Notes: a model not told the origin generated them from the sequence alone. 31,580 nt of DNA from Rhizobium sp. (GCA_003527225.1 DPXQ01000105.1:11676-43255); one strand, 5' to 3'. Shown: positions 8,755 to 18,039, numbered from the stretch's first letter. Numbers and translations: made by a program.

Positions 8755-8785
8755 CTGGCCGCGCTTTTTGTCGCCTTGAGCCATG

Positions 8786-8816
8786 GGCCGCCCTCAGAAA
8801 TGCGGGCGGCCTTTTT
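8786..8816 (+). terminator. Intrinsic terminator after leuC
   Basis: The stem GGCCGCCC/GGGCGGCC (8786–8793 with 8804–8811) has a 10-base loop and is followed by TTTTT. It lies 31 bases past the leuC stop. Confidence 0.85.
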
Positions 8817-8943
8817 GCGGTTTCCGCCTGCCATCGTCGTGCTTGCGCGAACGATGCGCGCCTCAGTAGTATGGCCACACACGCGGTTCGCCCAGAAGGA
8901 GCTAACCGCTGTGCTGCTCATTCATCGCGCGGGAGTCGGCAAC

Positions 8944-9495
8944 ATGACGTCCAGACAGACGAACAAGGGCGGCGGGCGCGAGGGATTGCGCCTCATTCTC
9001 CTGCGTCACGCGAAATCCGCGTGGCCGGAAGGTGTGTCGGACAAGGAGCGGCCGCTCGCACCGCGTGGCAGGGAGGCAGCTTCCCTCATGGGTGAGTACA
9101 TGGCGCGCGAGGGGCTGTTGCCCGATCTGGTCTTGATATCGACGGCGCGGCGGACGCAGGAAACCTGGGCGATTGTCAAAGAGGCCCTGTCCGCGCCTGT
9201 CGCGTCGCGAAATGTCGACGAGCTCTATGCCGCTCCGGTCGAAAGAATGCTCGGCGTGTTGCGTTCTGCCGAACCGAACTACCACTGTGTGATGATGGTC
9301 GGTCATAATCCGGGAACTCAGGATCTCGCGCTCTGGTTCGCCGGTCAGGACGAAAGCGACGCGCGCCAAAGGCTTGGCGAGAAGTATCCGACCGCCGGTC
9401 TGGCTGTCATCGATTTCGAGGCAGGCGACTGGCACGAGATCGCCAAGGGCGCGGGCCGTCTGAAGAGATTTGTCACGCCGCGCTCGTTTGCATGA
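8944..9495 (+). CDS. Histidine phosphatase family protein (SixA-like)
   Basis: A 183-residue branch-1 histidine phosphatase. The catalytic RHAK motif is in LRLILLRHAKSAWP (about residues 15–28), the second histidine is in VGHNPGTQDLAL, and STARRTQETW supplies a phosphate-binding arginine. The small single-domain layout resembles SixA, which dephosphorylates phosphohistidine proteins, but the substrate here is unknown. Start choice is open: the ATG at 8944 has GGGAG upstream, while a GTG at 8911 in the same frame has a better AAGGAG (8896–8901) and would add 11 residues. It is tail-to-tail with the transpeptidase-family gene, 19 bases apart. Confidence 0.83.
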   Translation: MTSRQTNKGGGREGLRLILLRHAKSAWPEGVSDKERPLAPRGREAASLMGEYMAREGLLPDLVLISTARRTQETWAIVKEALSAPVASRNVDELYAAPVERMLGVLRSAEPNYHCVMMVGHNPGTQDLALWFAGQDESDARQRLGEKYPTAGLAVIDFEAGDWHEIAKGAGRLKRFVTPRSFA

Positions 9496-9514
9496 TGAGG
9501 GAGGCTGTCGCCCC

Positions 9515-10072
9515 TCAAAGGACTATTATCCTCGTATCCTTGGTCATGAACGAGGCAATCCTCTTCATATCTCTGAGGCTGACCGCGATGCAGCCCTCAG
9601 TCGGTATGTATCCCGGCCGGGCCAGATGGAAGAAAATTGCCGAGCCGCATCCCCGCCGACGCGACGAGATATTCCAGTCCATGACGAGGCAGACGTCATA
9701 TAGATGATCGTCGCGCATCAGATCTTCGTGGCTTGCGGCAAACGGGGCTCTAACGGGTCGGTTATAGGCAGGATGGGCCGGCGCGTCACACCAAAGCATG
9801 CCCTTCTTCAAGCGGTGCATCGGCAGGGCGGTTGCGATTCGGCGGATCCTGTCTCCGCGCATGTAACCCGAAATGAGCTTCATCGTCGCACGTGGCGTGG
9901 CTCCATCCCCTTCGCGCTTGATCGCTGTGATCCCCGACCGCCCTATGGCGGCCCGCAGTCTCAAGGGGCCGAACTGAAGGATGGCACGGGAGCGCGCTCT
10001 TGGCGCGGCACGGATGGTGATCGGCAGAGAACTGCCTCCACCCTTCGGCCTTTTTCGACTGTTTGCGCTCAC
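9515..10072 (-). CDS. L,D-transpeptidase (YkuD) family protein
   Basis: A 185-residue protein of the YkuD-like L,D-transpeptidase superfamily. The catalytic block is FFHLARPGYIPTEGC (H149 and C161), the short variant seen in a rhizobial subgroup, preceded by GRSGITAIKREGDGATP and YNRPVRAP, which are typical of that subgroup. Members with a signal peptide crosslink or remodel peptidoglycan or attach proteins to it. Here the N terminus is basic and shows no clear signal peptide, so its location is uncertain. The start is a GTG at 10072; an in-frame TAG upstream rules out a longer form and no ATG lies nearby, so the GTG is the likely start despite a weak ribosome site. It diverges from the response-regulator gene. 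Confidence 0.8.
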   Translation of the reverse strand: MSANSRKRPKGGGSSLPITIRAAPRARSRAILQFGPLRLRAAIGRSGITAIKREGDGATPRATMKLISGYMRGDRIRRIATALPMHRLKKGMLWCDAPAHPAYNRPVRAPFAASHEDLMRDDHLYDVCLVMDWNISSRRRGCGSAIFFHLARPGYIPTEGCIAVSLRDMKRIASFMTKDTRIIVL

Positions 10073-10208
10073 GAGATTTTGCTTTGCGAGTGACTATCGT
10101 TGTATTCATAGCACTTTGGAAACGATATCAAAGCGGTGACCGCTCCCTGTTTTGCGAATTTGCCGCTTTGGCTTAGGAGTAACCAGGACGCAGACGAGAG
10201 GCGAAGAC

Positions 10209-10892
10209 ATGACGGCCCGAACAATACTTCTGGTGGATGATGATGACGATCTGCGGGAAACCCTCCTGGAGCAGTTGTCGCTCTACGAGGAATTCTCGCT
10301 GCTGCAGGAGCCAACGGCCACCAAGGGCATTCAAGCTGCGCGCAACGGACAGGTCGATCTCCTGATCATGGATGTTGGGCTTCCGGACATGGACGGACGT
10401 GAGGCGGTGAAGCTGCTTCGCAAGGGCGGCTTCAAGGCGCCGGTGATCATGCTGACCGGCCATGATACCGATTCCGACACGATCCTCGGACTTGAGGCCG
10501 GCGCGAACGACTATGTGACCAAGCCGTTCCGCTTCGCGGTGCTCCTTGCCCGTATCCGTGCGCAGCTTCGCCAGCATGAGCATAGCGAGGACGCGACATT
10601 CATCGTCGGACCCTATCTGTTCAAGCCCAGTCAGAAGCTGTTGACCACAGAGGACGGCCGTAAAATCCGCTTGACGGAAAAGGAGGCGGCGATCATCCGT
10701 TATCTCTATCGGACGGGCCAGAAGGTGGTGACCCGCGACGTGCTACTGGAAGAGGTCTGGGGCTACAATTCCGGCGTGACGACACATACGCTCGAAACCC
10801 ATGTCTATCGGTTGCGCCAGAAAATCGAACGGGACCCATCGAATGCCGAAATCCTTGTCACGGAAAATGGCGGCTACAAGATTGTTCCCTAA
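10209..10892 (+). CDS. cenR: OmpR-type response regulator, CenR/OtpR-like
   Basis: A 227-residue two-component response regulator: receiver domain (residues 1–120) and winged-helix DNA-binding domain (about 130–227). The acidic pocket is the DDDDD run at 10–14, the phosphoacceptor is D55 (LLIMDVGLPDMDG), with T83 and K105 also in place. The output domain shows LTEKEAAIIRYLY, RDVLLEEVWGYN and THTLETHVYRLRQKIE. The sequence and the downstream cyclic-nucleotide-binding gene match my memory of Brucella OtpR/CenR and its neighbour; CenR controls cell-envelope genes in alphaproteobacteria. No histidine kinase gene is adjacent, consistent with the CenK–CenR split. The name is by resemblance, not by search. 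Confidence 0.88.
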   Translation: MTARTILLVDDDDDLRETLLEQLSLYEEFSLLQEPTATKGIQAARNGQVDLLIMDVGLPDMDGREAVKLLRKGGFKAPVIMLTGHDTDSDTILGLEAGANDYVTKPFRFAVLLARIRAQLRQHEHSEDATFIVGPYLFKPSQKLLTTEDGRKIRLTEKEAAIIRYLYRTGQKVVTRDVLLEEVWGYNSGVTTHTLETHVYRLRQKIERDPSNAEILVTENGGYKIVP

Positions 10893-10906
10893 TACGGAAG
10901 TCCGCA

Positions 10907-11362
10907 ATGGCTCTCAGTGACGATATCGAACTGCTTTCCCGCGTCCCGTTGTTCCAGGGGCTCGATAGCGACCAGTTGCGGTTGATCGCCTTCGGTGCCG
11001 AGCATCGGGCGGTTTCCGCCGGACAGGCGCTGTTTCGGGAAAAGTCTCCAGCTGAGTGCGCCTATGTAATTTCCCGCGGACGGCTCGAACTCTCGACCCT
11101 CGGCCGAGGCGGAAAGCCGAAGGTGGAGATGGTCGCGGAAAAGGGCACGATGCTTTCCGAGCTGGCGCTGGTGACGATGGTCGAGCGGAAATATACCGCA
11201 ATCGCGCTCGAGGATTGCGATGTCATCCGCGTGACACGGGCGCTGTTCCATCGTCTGCTTGAAGAATATCCGGAAATGGCGGCGGTCGTACAGGACCGTA
11301 TCCGTCAGTCTATCGCCTCGCTCGTCGAAGGCACCGCCGCGATGGCGCATCGTTTCCAGTGA
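10907..11362 (+). CDS. Single-domain cyclic-nucleotide-binding protein
   Basis: A 151-residue protein consisting of one cyclic-nucleotide-binding (Crp-like beta-roll) domain: LLSRVPLFQGLDSDQLRLIAF at the start, AGQALFREKSPAECAYVISRGRLEL in the roll, and a C-terminal helix. It has no helix-turn-helix, so it is not a Crp-type DNA-binding regulator. The phosphate-binding cassette reads MLSELALVTMVERKYTA; the glutamate is kept but the surrounding FGE…R pattern is not canonical, so cAMP or cGMP binding is uncertain. It starts 14 bases after the response regulator and almost certainly shares its transcript, suggesting a role in the same envelope-stress circuit. Confidence 0.85.
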   Translation: MALSDDIELLSRVPLFQGLDSDQLRLIAFGAEHRAVSAGQALFREKSPAECAYVISRGRLELSTLGRGGKPKVEMVAEKGTMLSELALVTMVERKYTAIALEDCDVIRVTRALFHRLLEEYPEMAAVVQDRIRQSIASLVEGTAAMAHRFQ

Positions 11363-11398
11363 TCTCCGGTCCGTGATCACGGTGCACCCGGACCCTCG

Positions 11399-12202
11399 CT
11401 AAAGGGTGAAGCGGGCGGTTACAGGTACATGATCCGAGGGCTTCTCCCAGCCGCGAGCTTCCTTAAGAATATCGATCTTTCGCAGATGCGGACCGAGATC
11501 CGGCGAGGACCAGATATGATCGAGGCGCCGGCCACGGTCGGCAGTCGCCCAATCCTTGGCGCGATAGCTCCACCAGGTGTACAGCTTCTCGGAAGGATCG
11601 ACATCCTGACGCATCAGGTCCAACCAGCCGCCGCTGTGCATGACGTCGAGCAGCCCGTCAGTCTCGACTGGCGTATGGCTGACGATCTTGAGCATCTGCT
11701 TATGTGACCAGACATCGTTTTCGAGCGGCGCGATATTCAGGTCGCCGACCAGAATCGAAGATACGCCCGGCTCGGCATCGGCTTTCAGGGCTTTCATCTC
11801 GTCGATGAAATCGAGTTTGTGGCCGAACTTCGGATTGATGGCGCGGTCGGGCTCGTCGCCGCCAGCCGGAACATAGAAATTGTGCAGGCGGATGCGCTTG
11901 CCGCCGCGTTCGAAGATTGCCGAGATGTGCCGAGCATCGCCGATGCCGCAATAGTCCTGCCGGTAGTCCTCGGCCAGCGGGAGTTTCGAGGCGATTGCGA
12001 CGCCGTGATATCCCTTCTGGCCGTGCAGGACGATGTTGCCATACCCGAGCGCCTTAAGTGCCTCGGCCGGGAACTGGTCGTTCTGGCACTTGATTTCCTG
12101 CAGGCAGAGAATATCGGGCTGGAAGCGACTGAGGAATTCCGAGACGATCGGAAGCCGTAGCCGGACGGAATTGATATTCCAGGTCGTCACCGAAAAAGAC
12201 AA
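11399..12202 (-). CDS. xth: Exodeoxyribonuclease III (AP endonuclease)
   Basis: Exonuclease III family enzyme that cuts DNA at abasic sites and trims 3' ends in base-excision repair. Family motifs are TWNINSVRLR, LCLQEIKCQ (catalytic Glu), YVPAGGD, GDLNIAP, RRLDHIW and SDHVPV at the C terminus. Start choice: the longest frame begins with GTG at 12208, but AAGGAG lies one base before it, too close to work. The same AAGGAG is seven bases from the TTG two codons later (12202), giving MSFSVTTWNINS and 267 residues, so TTG is the more likely start. The gene is tail-to-tail with the cyclic-nucleotide-binding gene across 36 bases that contain a perfect palindrome. Confidence 0.93.
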   Translation of the reverse strand: MSFSVTTWNINSVRLRLPIVSEFLSRFQPDILCLQEIKCQNDQFPAEALKALGYGNIVLHGQKGYHGVAIASKLPLAEDYRQDYCGIGDARHISAIFERGGKRIRLHNFYVPAGGDEPDRAINPKFGHKLDFIDEMKALKADAEPGVSSILVGDLNIAPLENDVWSHKQMLKIVSHTPVETDGLLDVMHSGGWLDLMRQDVDPSEKLYTWWSYRAKDWATADRGRRLDHIWSSPDLGPHLRKIDILKEARGWEKPSDHVPVTARFTL

Positions 12203-12294
12203 ATCCACGCTCCTTCTGGCAGATCGGCCGCCTCTGGCGGCACTGTCATCTCATGCCGGCGAAGATTTAAGGATTATTCAGTGCGCTGAACAGG

Positions 12295-12313
12295 AAAAAG
12301 GCGGCAACGCCGC
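12295..12313 (-). terminator. Possible intrinsic terminator after lolA
   Basis: Read on the minus strand, the sequence is GCGGC GTT GCCGC followed by CTTTTT. The stem is short (5 bp), though a longer imperfect stem using the upstream AAAGGGCGG is possible. It lies about 50 bases past the lolA stop, before xth. Confidence 0.5.
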
Positions 12314-12364
12314 AAAGCGCTCCGCCCTTTCTCCACAGGCAATGTGTCCACGCAGTCGCCCCGG

Positions 12365-13027
12365 TTATCTCTTCGGACTGTGGACTTCGGCATAGGGAAT
12401 TTCGAAGACGCTCGGATCGAACGCCGTACCGGTCTTTACGTTGAAGATCATTACCGAAGTGTCCTTTGCCTGGACGTCGGTGATTGTCCACTGGCGAAGC
12501 TCGAACGACTTGGGGTCGAACATCAGAGTAATGGTCGAGTCGCCGAAGATCGTCTTGTCACCAAGCACGATGGTGGTGAGGTCGGTCTCCTCCTTGACGT
12601 CGCGAACCATCTGATTGCCGAGATCGATCTTGTCGGACAGAAGCAAGCTGAGAGGCGTCTTCGAGAGGGGATAAAGGTCCCATGTTTTGAGCTTGGTATT
12701 GCCGATGACGACATTCTTGCCGTCAGAAATCACGCGTAACGGTGAGGGCTTCTCATAGTTGAAACGCAGCTTACCCGGGCGTTCGATGAAGAATTTCCCG
12801 CCCGTCTGCTCTCCGCGCGGCCCGAACTGGACGAATTCGCCCATCATGGTTTTGACCGAGGAAAAATGGTCGGCAATCTTCTGTGCCGCATCAGAGGCCT
12901 GCACGGCGGCGAAGGCCGGAAGCGGCAGGATGGCAGTTGCGAAGAGTGCGGTCACTCCGGCCACGAATTCGCGACGGGTGGCGGTCGCCATCAACCCGGC
13001 ATCGCGCTCAGTTCTGGTATGAATCAT
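12365..13027 (-). CDS. lolA: Outer-membrane lipoprotein carrier protein LolA
   Basis: A periplasmic chaperone that takes lipoproteins from the LolCDE complex to the outer membrane. The 220-residue form starting at 13027 is chosen because AAGGAG lies six bases upstream; longer frames lack this. The mature domain shows the LolA pattern: GEFVQFGPRGEQTGGKFFIERPGKLRF, VISDGKNVVIGN, TPLSLLLSDKIDL and the C-terminal FEIPYAEV. The N terminus is a long export signal with MATATRREFVAGVTALF and a likely cut after AFA (residue 40). The RRxF motif resembles a Tat signal, which is unusual for LolA. It lies 124 bases downstream of ftsK on the same strand. Confidence 0.9.
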   Translation of the reverse strand: MIHTRTERDAGLMATATRREFVAGVTALFATAILPLPAFAAVQASDAAQKIADHFSSVKTMMGEFVQFGPRGEQTGGKFFIERPGKLRFNYEKPSPLRVISDGKNVVIGNTKLKTWDLYPLSKTPLSLLLSDKIDLGNQMVRDVKEETDLTTIVLGDKTIFGDSTITLMFDPKSFELRQWTITDVQAKDTSVMIFNVKTGTAFDPSVFEIPYAEVHSPKR

Positions 13028-13151
13028 ACGAAACTCCTTCATTTGGCCCTGCATGGCCGAAAAACGCGGCGTCATCATGACCGTTTTGCCGGTCGCATCC
13101 GTCGTATTAATCGATCGCCCGGCAGCATCCCCTGTGGTCTTGCCGGGGCGC

Positions 13152-15842
13152 TTATCGCTCGATGATGTCCGCCTCGGTCGGTACCAGGATCTCGCGTTTT
13201 CCCGCGTGGTTCGCAGGGCCGATCAGTCCTTCCTGCTCCATCCGCTCGATCAGCGAGGCGGCACGATTGTAGCCGATGCCGAGGCGCCGCTGGATATAGG
13301 ATGTGGAGGCCTTGCCGTCGCGCAGCACGATCGCCACGGCCTGGTCGTAGGGGTCGTCCGATTCGGCGAGGTTGGACGTGCCGGCCGGGCCGCCGCCATC
13401 GTCGTCGTCCTCATCGACCGTAATCGCCTCAAGATATTGGGGTGCCCCTTGCGTTTTCAAGTAAGCGACGATCTCCTCGACCTCGTTGTCGGACACGAAC
13501 GGGCCGTGGACGCGCTGGATGCGACCGCCGCCGGCCATGTAGAGCATATCGCCCATGCCGAGCAACTGTTCGGCGCCCTGTTCGCCAAGGATGGTACGGC
13601 TGTCGATCTTGGATGTTACCTGGAACGAGATGCGGGTCGGGAAGTTTGCCTTGATCGTGCCGGTGATGACGTCGACCGATGGGCGCTGGGTCGCCATGAT
13701 GACGTGGATGCCGGCGGCACGCGCCATCTGTGCCAGCCGCTGGACCGCGCCTTCGATGTCCTTGCCGGCGACCATCATCAGGTCGGCCATTTCGTCGATG
13801 ATGACGACGATATAGGGGATCGGCTTCAGGTCGAATTCTTCGGTTTCGTAGATCGCCTCGCCGGTCTGGCGGTCGAAGCCGGTCTGGACGGTGCGGGTCA
13901 GCACCTCGCCCTTCTCCAGCGCCTGTTCGACGCGGCTGTTGAAGCCGTCGATGTTGCGCACGCCGATTTTCGACATCTTCTTGTAGCGCTCTTCCATCTC
14001 GCGGACGGTCCATTTGAGCGCCACGACGGCCTTTTTCGGGTCGGTCACGACAGGTGAAAGCAGATGCGGAATACCGTCATAGACGGAGAGTTCGAGCATC
14101 TTCGGATCGATCATGATCAACCGGCACTTCTCCGGCGGCAGCCGGTAGAGAAGCGACAGGATCATGGTATTGATGGCGACCGACTTGCCCGAACCGGTGG
14201 TGCCGGCCACGAGCAGATGCGGCATCTTGGCAAGATCGGCGATGACGGGTTCGCCGCCGATCGTCTTGCCGAGGGCCATTGCAAGCTTGGCCTTGTTGCT
14301 TTCGAAATCACGGCTGGCGATAAGTTCGCGCAGATAGACGGTCTCGCGCGACTGGTTGGGGAGTTCGATGCCAATGGCGTTGCGGCCGGGCACGACGGCG
14401 ACGCGGGCGGCGATTGCGCTCATCGAGCGTGCGATATCATCGGCAAGGCCGATGACGCGTGAAGACTTTATGCCGGGGGCGGGTTCGAGCTCGTATAGCG
14501 TGACTACGGGGCCGGGGCGGACCTGGATGATCTCGCCCTTGACGCCGAAATCCTCAAGCACGCCTTCCAGCATGCGAGCGTTCTGCTCCAGCGCGTCGGC
14601 GGAAAGCGTTGCGTCCCGGACGACGCTCCTCGGTTCCGCCAGCAGATGGACGGAGGGGAGTTGAAAGCCCTCGGGGCGGATGAAGGATGATTGCGCCTCG
14701 CGTTCGATACGCGTGCCGGGCTTGGGGCGAGCCGGAGGCGTGACCACGCGCGCCGACGGACGGCCAGACGCCGAGGAGCGGGGGGAAGCGGCGCCGGGTC
14801 CCGAAACCCAGCCGTCATCGTCGTCATCGGGCAAAATTCCAGCGGGGCGGGAGACATCATCAAGATCGAAGGGCGGATCGTCGTCGAAATCCACATTCGA
14901 ACGCTCGTCGATCATCGGCGGGGGGGAGAGGATCGACCGCTGCGGACGGACCTGGATGCCCTGGTCGAGTTCCGGCTCGTGGCGCGCTGCGCCCGATGCC
15001 ATCTTCGGCCGCGCCGGATCGTTCAGCATGCCGAATTCGTCATCGTTGAAATCGTAGGGCTGGTCGAACTGATTTCGATTGCGCTCTGCAGGCTTCATTC
15101 CGAGGATGCGGCGAATACGCGCGCGCGCCATATACCAGCCATGGGCAAGCGCTCCGAGCGCCAGCCAGCCTGTAGACTCATCGTCGGCTTCGTCCTCGAA
15201 TTCCGGCTCGATGCGGGCCTTCTTCGTGGCAACCGTGACCGGTTTGGCTTCCGTCTCTTCGGGTGGTTCACGGCTGACGAGTCCAGACGCAAAGAGCATT
15301 AGCCAGAGCGCCGGAATCGAGAATACAGCACCGAGGATCATCGAGGCGGTGCCAGTTGGATAGGCGCCGATGAAGAGGCCAGGGAACCGCAGGATCGTAT
15401 CGCCGAGAACACCGCCGATACCGTTCGGGATCGGCCAGGTGCGTGGCGGCGGGAAGCAACCGATGACTGCGGACGCGAGCAGGGATCCTGCGGCCCAGGC
15501 CGCAAGGCGCGCCGGAAGCCGGTAGAGGGCGCGGCCGGTAATTAGGGCCAGCGACCAGGCAAGAACCGGCAGCAGGGTGATGACGCTGGCAAGTCCAAAG
15601 AACTGCAGCATCAGATCGGCGAAAGCGGCTCCGCCATAGCCGAGAATATTGGTGGGCTCGTTGGCGGTTGCATAAGAGAAGCTCGGATCCGAGACATTCC
15701 ATGTGGCCAGCGCGGCGACTGCGAGAACGAGAAGGAGGAAGAGACCGAAACCGGCCAATGCCAGCATCTGCCGCAGGACGAATGCGGTAATCGCGAAACG
15801 ACTGGTGTGTTCTCCCATCACGGCCGAGTTACCTCTGTTCAT
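13152..15842 (-). CDS. ftsK: DNA translocase FtsK
   Basis: The septal DNA pump that couples chromosome segregation and dimer resolution to division. In its 896 residues are an N-terminal membrane region with about four spans (residues 20–190), an acidic Pro-rich linker (about 190–395, with D/E runs such as [12 protein letters not shown]), the alpha/beta motor with Walker A GTTGSGKS at 547–554 and Walker B VVIIDE at 679–684, and a C-terminal gamma winged helix (about 835–896: [21 protein letters not shown]) that reads KOPS DNA signals. The linker is short compared with E. coli. The start at 15842 has a GCAGGAC-type ribosome site; a second ATG eight codons in is possible. A CtrA-type palindrome lies about 100 bases upstream. 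Confidence 0.97.
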   Translation of the reverse strand: MNRGNSAVMGEHTSRFAITAFVLRQMLALAGFGLFLLLVLAVAALATWNVSDPSFSYATANEPTNILGYGGAAFADLMLQFFGLASVITLLPVLAWSLALITGRALYRLPARLAAWAAGSLLASAVIGCFPPPRTWPIPNGIGGVLGDTILRFPGLFIGAYPTGTASMILGAVFSIPALWLMLFASGLVSREPPEETEAKPVTVATKKARIEPEFEDEADDESTGWLALGALAHGWYMARARIRRILGMKPAERNRNQFDQPYDFNDDEFGMLNDPARPKMASGAARHEPELDQGIQVRPQRSILSPPPMIDERSNVDFDDDPPFDLDDVSRPAGILPDDDDDGWVSGPGAASPRSSASGRPSARVVTPPARPKPGTRIEREAQSSFIRPEGFQLPSVHLLAEPRSVVRDATLSADALEQNARMLEGVLEDFGVKGEIIQVRPGPVVTLYELEPAPGIKSSRVIGLADDIARSMSAIAARVAVVPGRNAIGIELPNQSRETVYLRELIASRDFESNKAKLAMALGKTIGGEPVIADLAKMPHLLVAGTTGSGKSVAINTMILSLLYRLPPEKCRLIMIDPKMLELSVYDGIPHLLSPVVTDPKKAVVALKWTVREMEERYKKMSKIGVRNIDGFNSRVEQALEKGEVLTRTVQTGFDRQTGEAIYETEEFDLKPIPYIVVIIDEMADLMMVAGKDIEGAVQRLAQMARAAGIHVIMATQRPSVDVITGTIKANFPTRISFQVTSKIDSRTILGEQGAEQLLGMGDMLYMAGGGRIQRVHGPFVSDNEVEEIVAYLKTQGAPQYLEAITVDEDDDDGGGPAGTSNLAESDDPYDQAVAIVLRDGKASTSYIQRRLGIGYNRAASLIERMEQEGLIGPANHAGKREILVPTEADIIER

Positions 15843-15926
15843 GTCCTGCCTGCCCGTTTCGATATACTGTTCTCGTGAAATTGGATGGATGGGCGGCTTT
15901 CAGGCCCTGCTCATCCATTGCAGCAC

Positions 15927-15932
15927 AGTATA
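15927..15932 (-). promoter_or_regulatory. Possible −10 element for ftsK
   Basis: On the minus strand TATACT lies 85 bases before the ftsK start and about 10 bases after the TTAA palindrome. No TTGACA-like −35 is present at the right distance; the palindrome occupies that place instead, as at activator-dependent CtrA promoters. Confidence 0.4.
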
Positions 15933-15940
15933 CGGGTGAC

Positions 15941-15959
15941 GGTTAATGCCCCATTAACC
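15941..15959 (-). promoter_or_regulatory. CtrA-type binding site upstream of ftsK
   Basis: GGTTAATG CCC CATTAACC is a perfect 8-bp inverted repeat containing TTAA-N7-TTAA (15943–15957), the consensus of the cell-cycle regulator CtrA. It lies about 100 bases upstream of ftsK and next to a TATACT −10. The match is exact; function is inferred. Confidence 0.6.
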
Positions 15960-16016
15960 ATCGGGCATCAGTTGGGCCGGATCACGGCGGCGCGACTGAA
16001 GACTGTGCAGGAGCAG

Positions 16017-16048
16017 ATAAAGAAATGCCCGGACGCCAGGTCCGGGCA
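16017..16048 (-). terminator. Intrinsic terminator after amtB
   Basis: On the minus strand a 9-bp perfect stem TGCCCGGAC/GTCCGGGCA (16026–16034 with 16040–16048) with a 5-base loop is followed by TTTCTTTAT. It is the second of two hairpins after amtB and the one with a U-rich tail. Confidence 0.75.
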
Positions 16049-16087
16049 ATAGCGGTCCTTCGGTGGACGACCGTGACGGGAGGATGA

Positions 16088-16114
16088 GCCGCGCCGGACC
16101 TTGTCCGGCGCGGC
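16088..16114 (-). terminator. GC-rich hairpin just after amtB
   Basis: A perfect 12-bp inverted repeat, GCCGCGCCGGAC/GTCCGGCGCGGC, with a 3-base loop starts eight bases after the amtB stop. It has no T tract, so it may protect the mRNA 3' end or act with the following hairpin. Confidence 0.5.
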
Positions 16115-16121
16115 AAGGCTC

Positions 16122-17483
16122 TCAGGAGTGGTAGGCGGCTTCGCCGTGCGAAGCGAGGTCGAGACCTTCGCGTTCCGCTTCGACCGGAACGCGCAGGCCG
16201 ACGACCAGGTCAACGACCTTGTAGAGGACGACAGAGCCGACACCGCACCAGGCGATAGTGATGAGAACGGCCTTTACCTGGACCATGAACTGGGCGCCCA
16301 TGGTGACGCCTTCGGCATAGCCGATGCCGCCGAGGGAGGCGGAAGCGAAGATGCCGGTGGCCAGCGCGCCGAACAAGCCACCGATGCCGTGGACGCCGAA
16401 GACGTCAGCGGTATCGTCGTAGCCGAACTTGTTCTTCACAACGGAGATGAAGAAGTAGCAGATTGGCGAAACGAGGAGGCCCATGACGATGGCGCCCATC
16501 GGGCCGGCAATGCCCGCGGCCGGGGTGATGGCGACGAGGCCGGCGATCATGCCGGAAGCGGCACCCAGCATTGAAGCCTTGCCACGGGTGAAGGTTTCAA
16601 CGATGACCCAGGCCACGATGGCGGCGGCGGTCGCGATAAAGGTATTAACGGTGGCGAGCATCGCGCCACCGGAGGCTTCCAGGTTGGAGCCGGCGTTGAA
16701 TCCGAACCAGCCGACCCAGAGCATCGCGGCGCCAACCAAGGTCAGAGTCATGGAGTGCGGAGCCATCATGTCCTTGCCGTAGCCGGTACGCTTGCCGACC
16801 ATGATTGCGCCGATCAGACCAGCTACGCCGGCATTGATGTGAACGACGGTACCGCCGGCGAAGTCAAGCGCGCCCCAGCCAAACAGAAGACCGTTGGCAT
16901 CCCAGACCATGTGGGCGATCGGGAAATAGACGAAAGTGACCCAGAGCAGGCAGAAGAGAACTGCGGCTGAGAACTTGATGCGCTCGGCAAAGGCGCCGAC
17001 GATCAGCGCCGGAGTGAGGGCTGCGAAGGTCATCTGGAAGAGCATGAAGATGAATTCCGGAATGACCGCGTCGGAGAAGGTGGCGGCGGTCGAATCCATG
17101 GTGATGCCCGAGAGGAACAGCTTGGCCGTTCCGCCGAAGAAGGCGTTGGTCGAGCCGCCGAAGGCGAAGGAATAGCCGTAGATGACCCAGACGAGCATGA
17201 TCGAGGCGCCGATCACAGTGCACTGCATCAGCACGGAGAGCATGTTCTTGGCGCGAACAAGGCCGCCGTAGAACAGGCCGAGGCCGGGCATCAGCATGAA
17301 CAGCACGAGAAGAGTGGAAAGGAACATGAAGGCGGTGTCGCCCTTGTCCGGAACCGGAGCTGCGGCCGCAGCTTCCGCGGCGGCGGGTGCAGCTTCCTGC
17401 GCAAACGCAATGGCTGGCGCCAGCAGGGCGGCGAAAGCACCGCCCACGCGCCCGAAAGTGGAAGAAAATTTGGAAAATGACAT
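16122..17483 (-). CDS. amtB: Ammonium transporter AmtB
   Basis: A 453-residue trimeric ammonium channel. A signal-like N terminus (to about AFAQ, residue 29) and an Ala/Pro-rich stretch precede the 11-span Amt core, which begins at GDTAFMFLSTLLVLFM. The pore twin histidines are H215 (in GGTVVHINAG) and H365 (in VFGVHGIGGLFGAL). Other family motifs are GLFYGGLVRAKN, GAFAERIKFSA and GFNAGSNLEA. The start at 17483 has GGGAG upstream; the open frame continues through glnK but only as a shadow. It follows glnK by 28 bases, forming the usual glnK–amtB pair in which GlnK blocks the channel when nitrogen is plentiful. Confidence 0.96.
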   Translation of the reverse strand: MSFSKFSSTFGRVGGAFAALLAPAIAFAQEAAPAAAEAAAAAPVPDKGDTAFMFLSTLLVLFMLMPGLGLFYGGLVRAKNMLSVLMQCTVIGASIMLVWVIYGYSFAFGGSTNAFFGGTAKLFLSGITMDSTAATFSDAVIPEFIFMLFQMTFAALTPALIVGAFAERIKFSAAVLFCLLWVTFVYFPIAHMVWDANGLLFGWGALDFAGGTVVHINAGVAGLIGAIMVGKRTGYGKDMMAPHSMTLTLVGAAMLWVGWFGFNAGSNLEASGGAMLATVNTFIATAAAIVAWVIVETFTRGKASMLGAASGMIAGLVAITPAAGIAGPMGAIVMGLLVSPICYFFISVVKNKFGYDDTADVFGVHGIGGLFGALATGIFASASLGGIGYAEGVTMGAQFMVQVKAVLITIAWCGVGSVVLYKVVDLVVGLRVPVEAEREGLDLASHGEAAYHS

Positions 17484-17511
17484 CGGAAACAGCTCCCTTG
17501 AACAGCCGCGC

Positions 17512-17919
<408 letters not shown>

Positions 17920-17939
17920 TCAGCGACTGGGCTATGACA

Positions 17940-17956
17940 TTCAAAGGGCGTGCCAG
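17940..17956 (-). promoter_or_regulatory. Sigma-54 (RpoN) promoter of glnK–amtB
   Basis: On the minus strand the sequence CTGGCACG CCCT TTGAA has the −24 GG and a 10-base gap to the −12 position, where GA replaces the usual GC. Otherwise it closely follows TGGCACG-N4-TTGCW. It lies about 90 bases before glnK, an operon that is RpoN/NtrC-dependent in other rhizobia. Confidence 0.65.
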
Positions 17957-18039
17957 ATTCGGGACGCAAAATAAGTTATTGAAATATTTAGGTTATGCGG
18001 GAAGCAACTAATAAACGGGCATTTGAACGACCGATGTGC

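Noticed and set aside
7728..9095. A 455-codon plus-strand open frame rich in Arg and Gly
   Set aside because: It is the out-of-frame shadow of leuC and the phosphatase gene and runs through the leuC terminator.
13053..14057. A 334-codon plus-strand open frame
   Set aside because: It lies antisense to the ftsK motor and gamma domains; it has biased composition and no domain signal.
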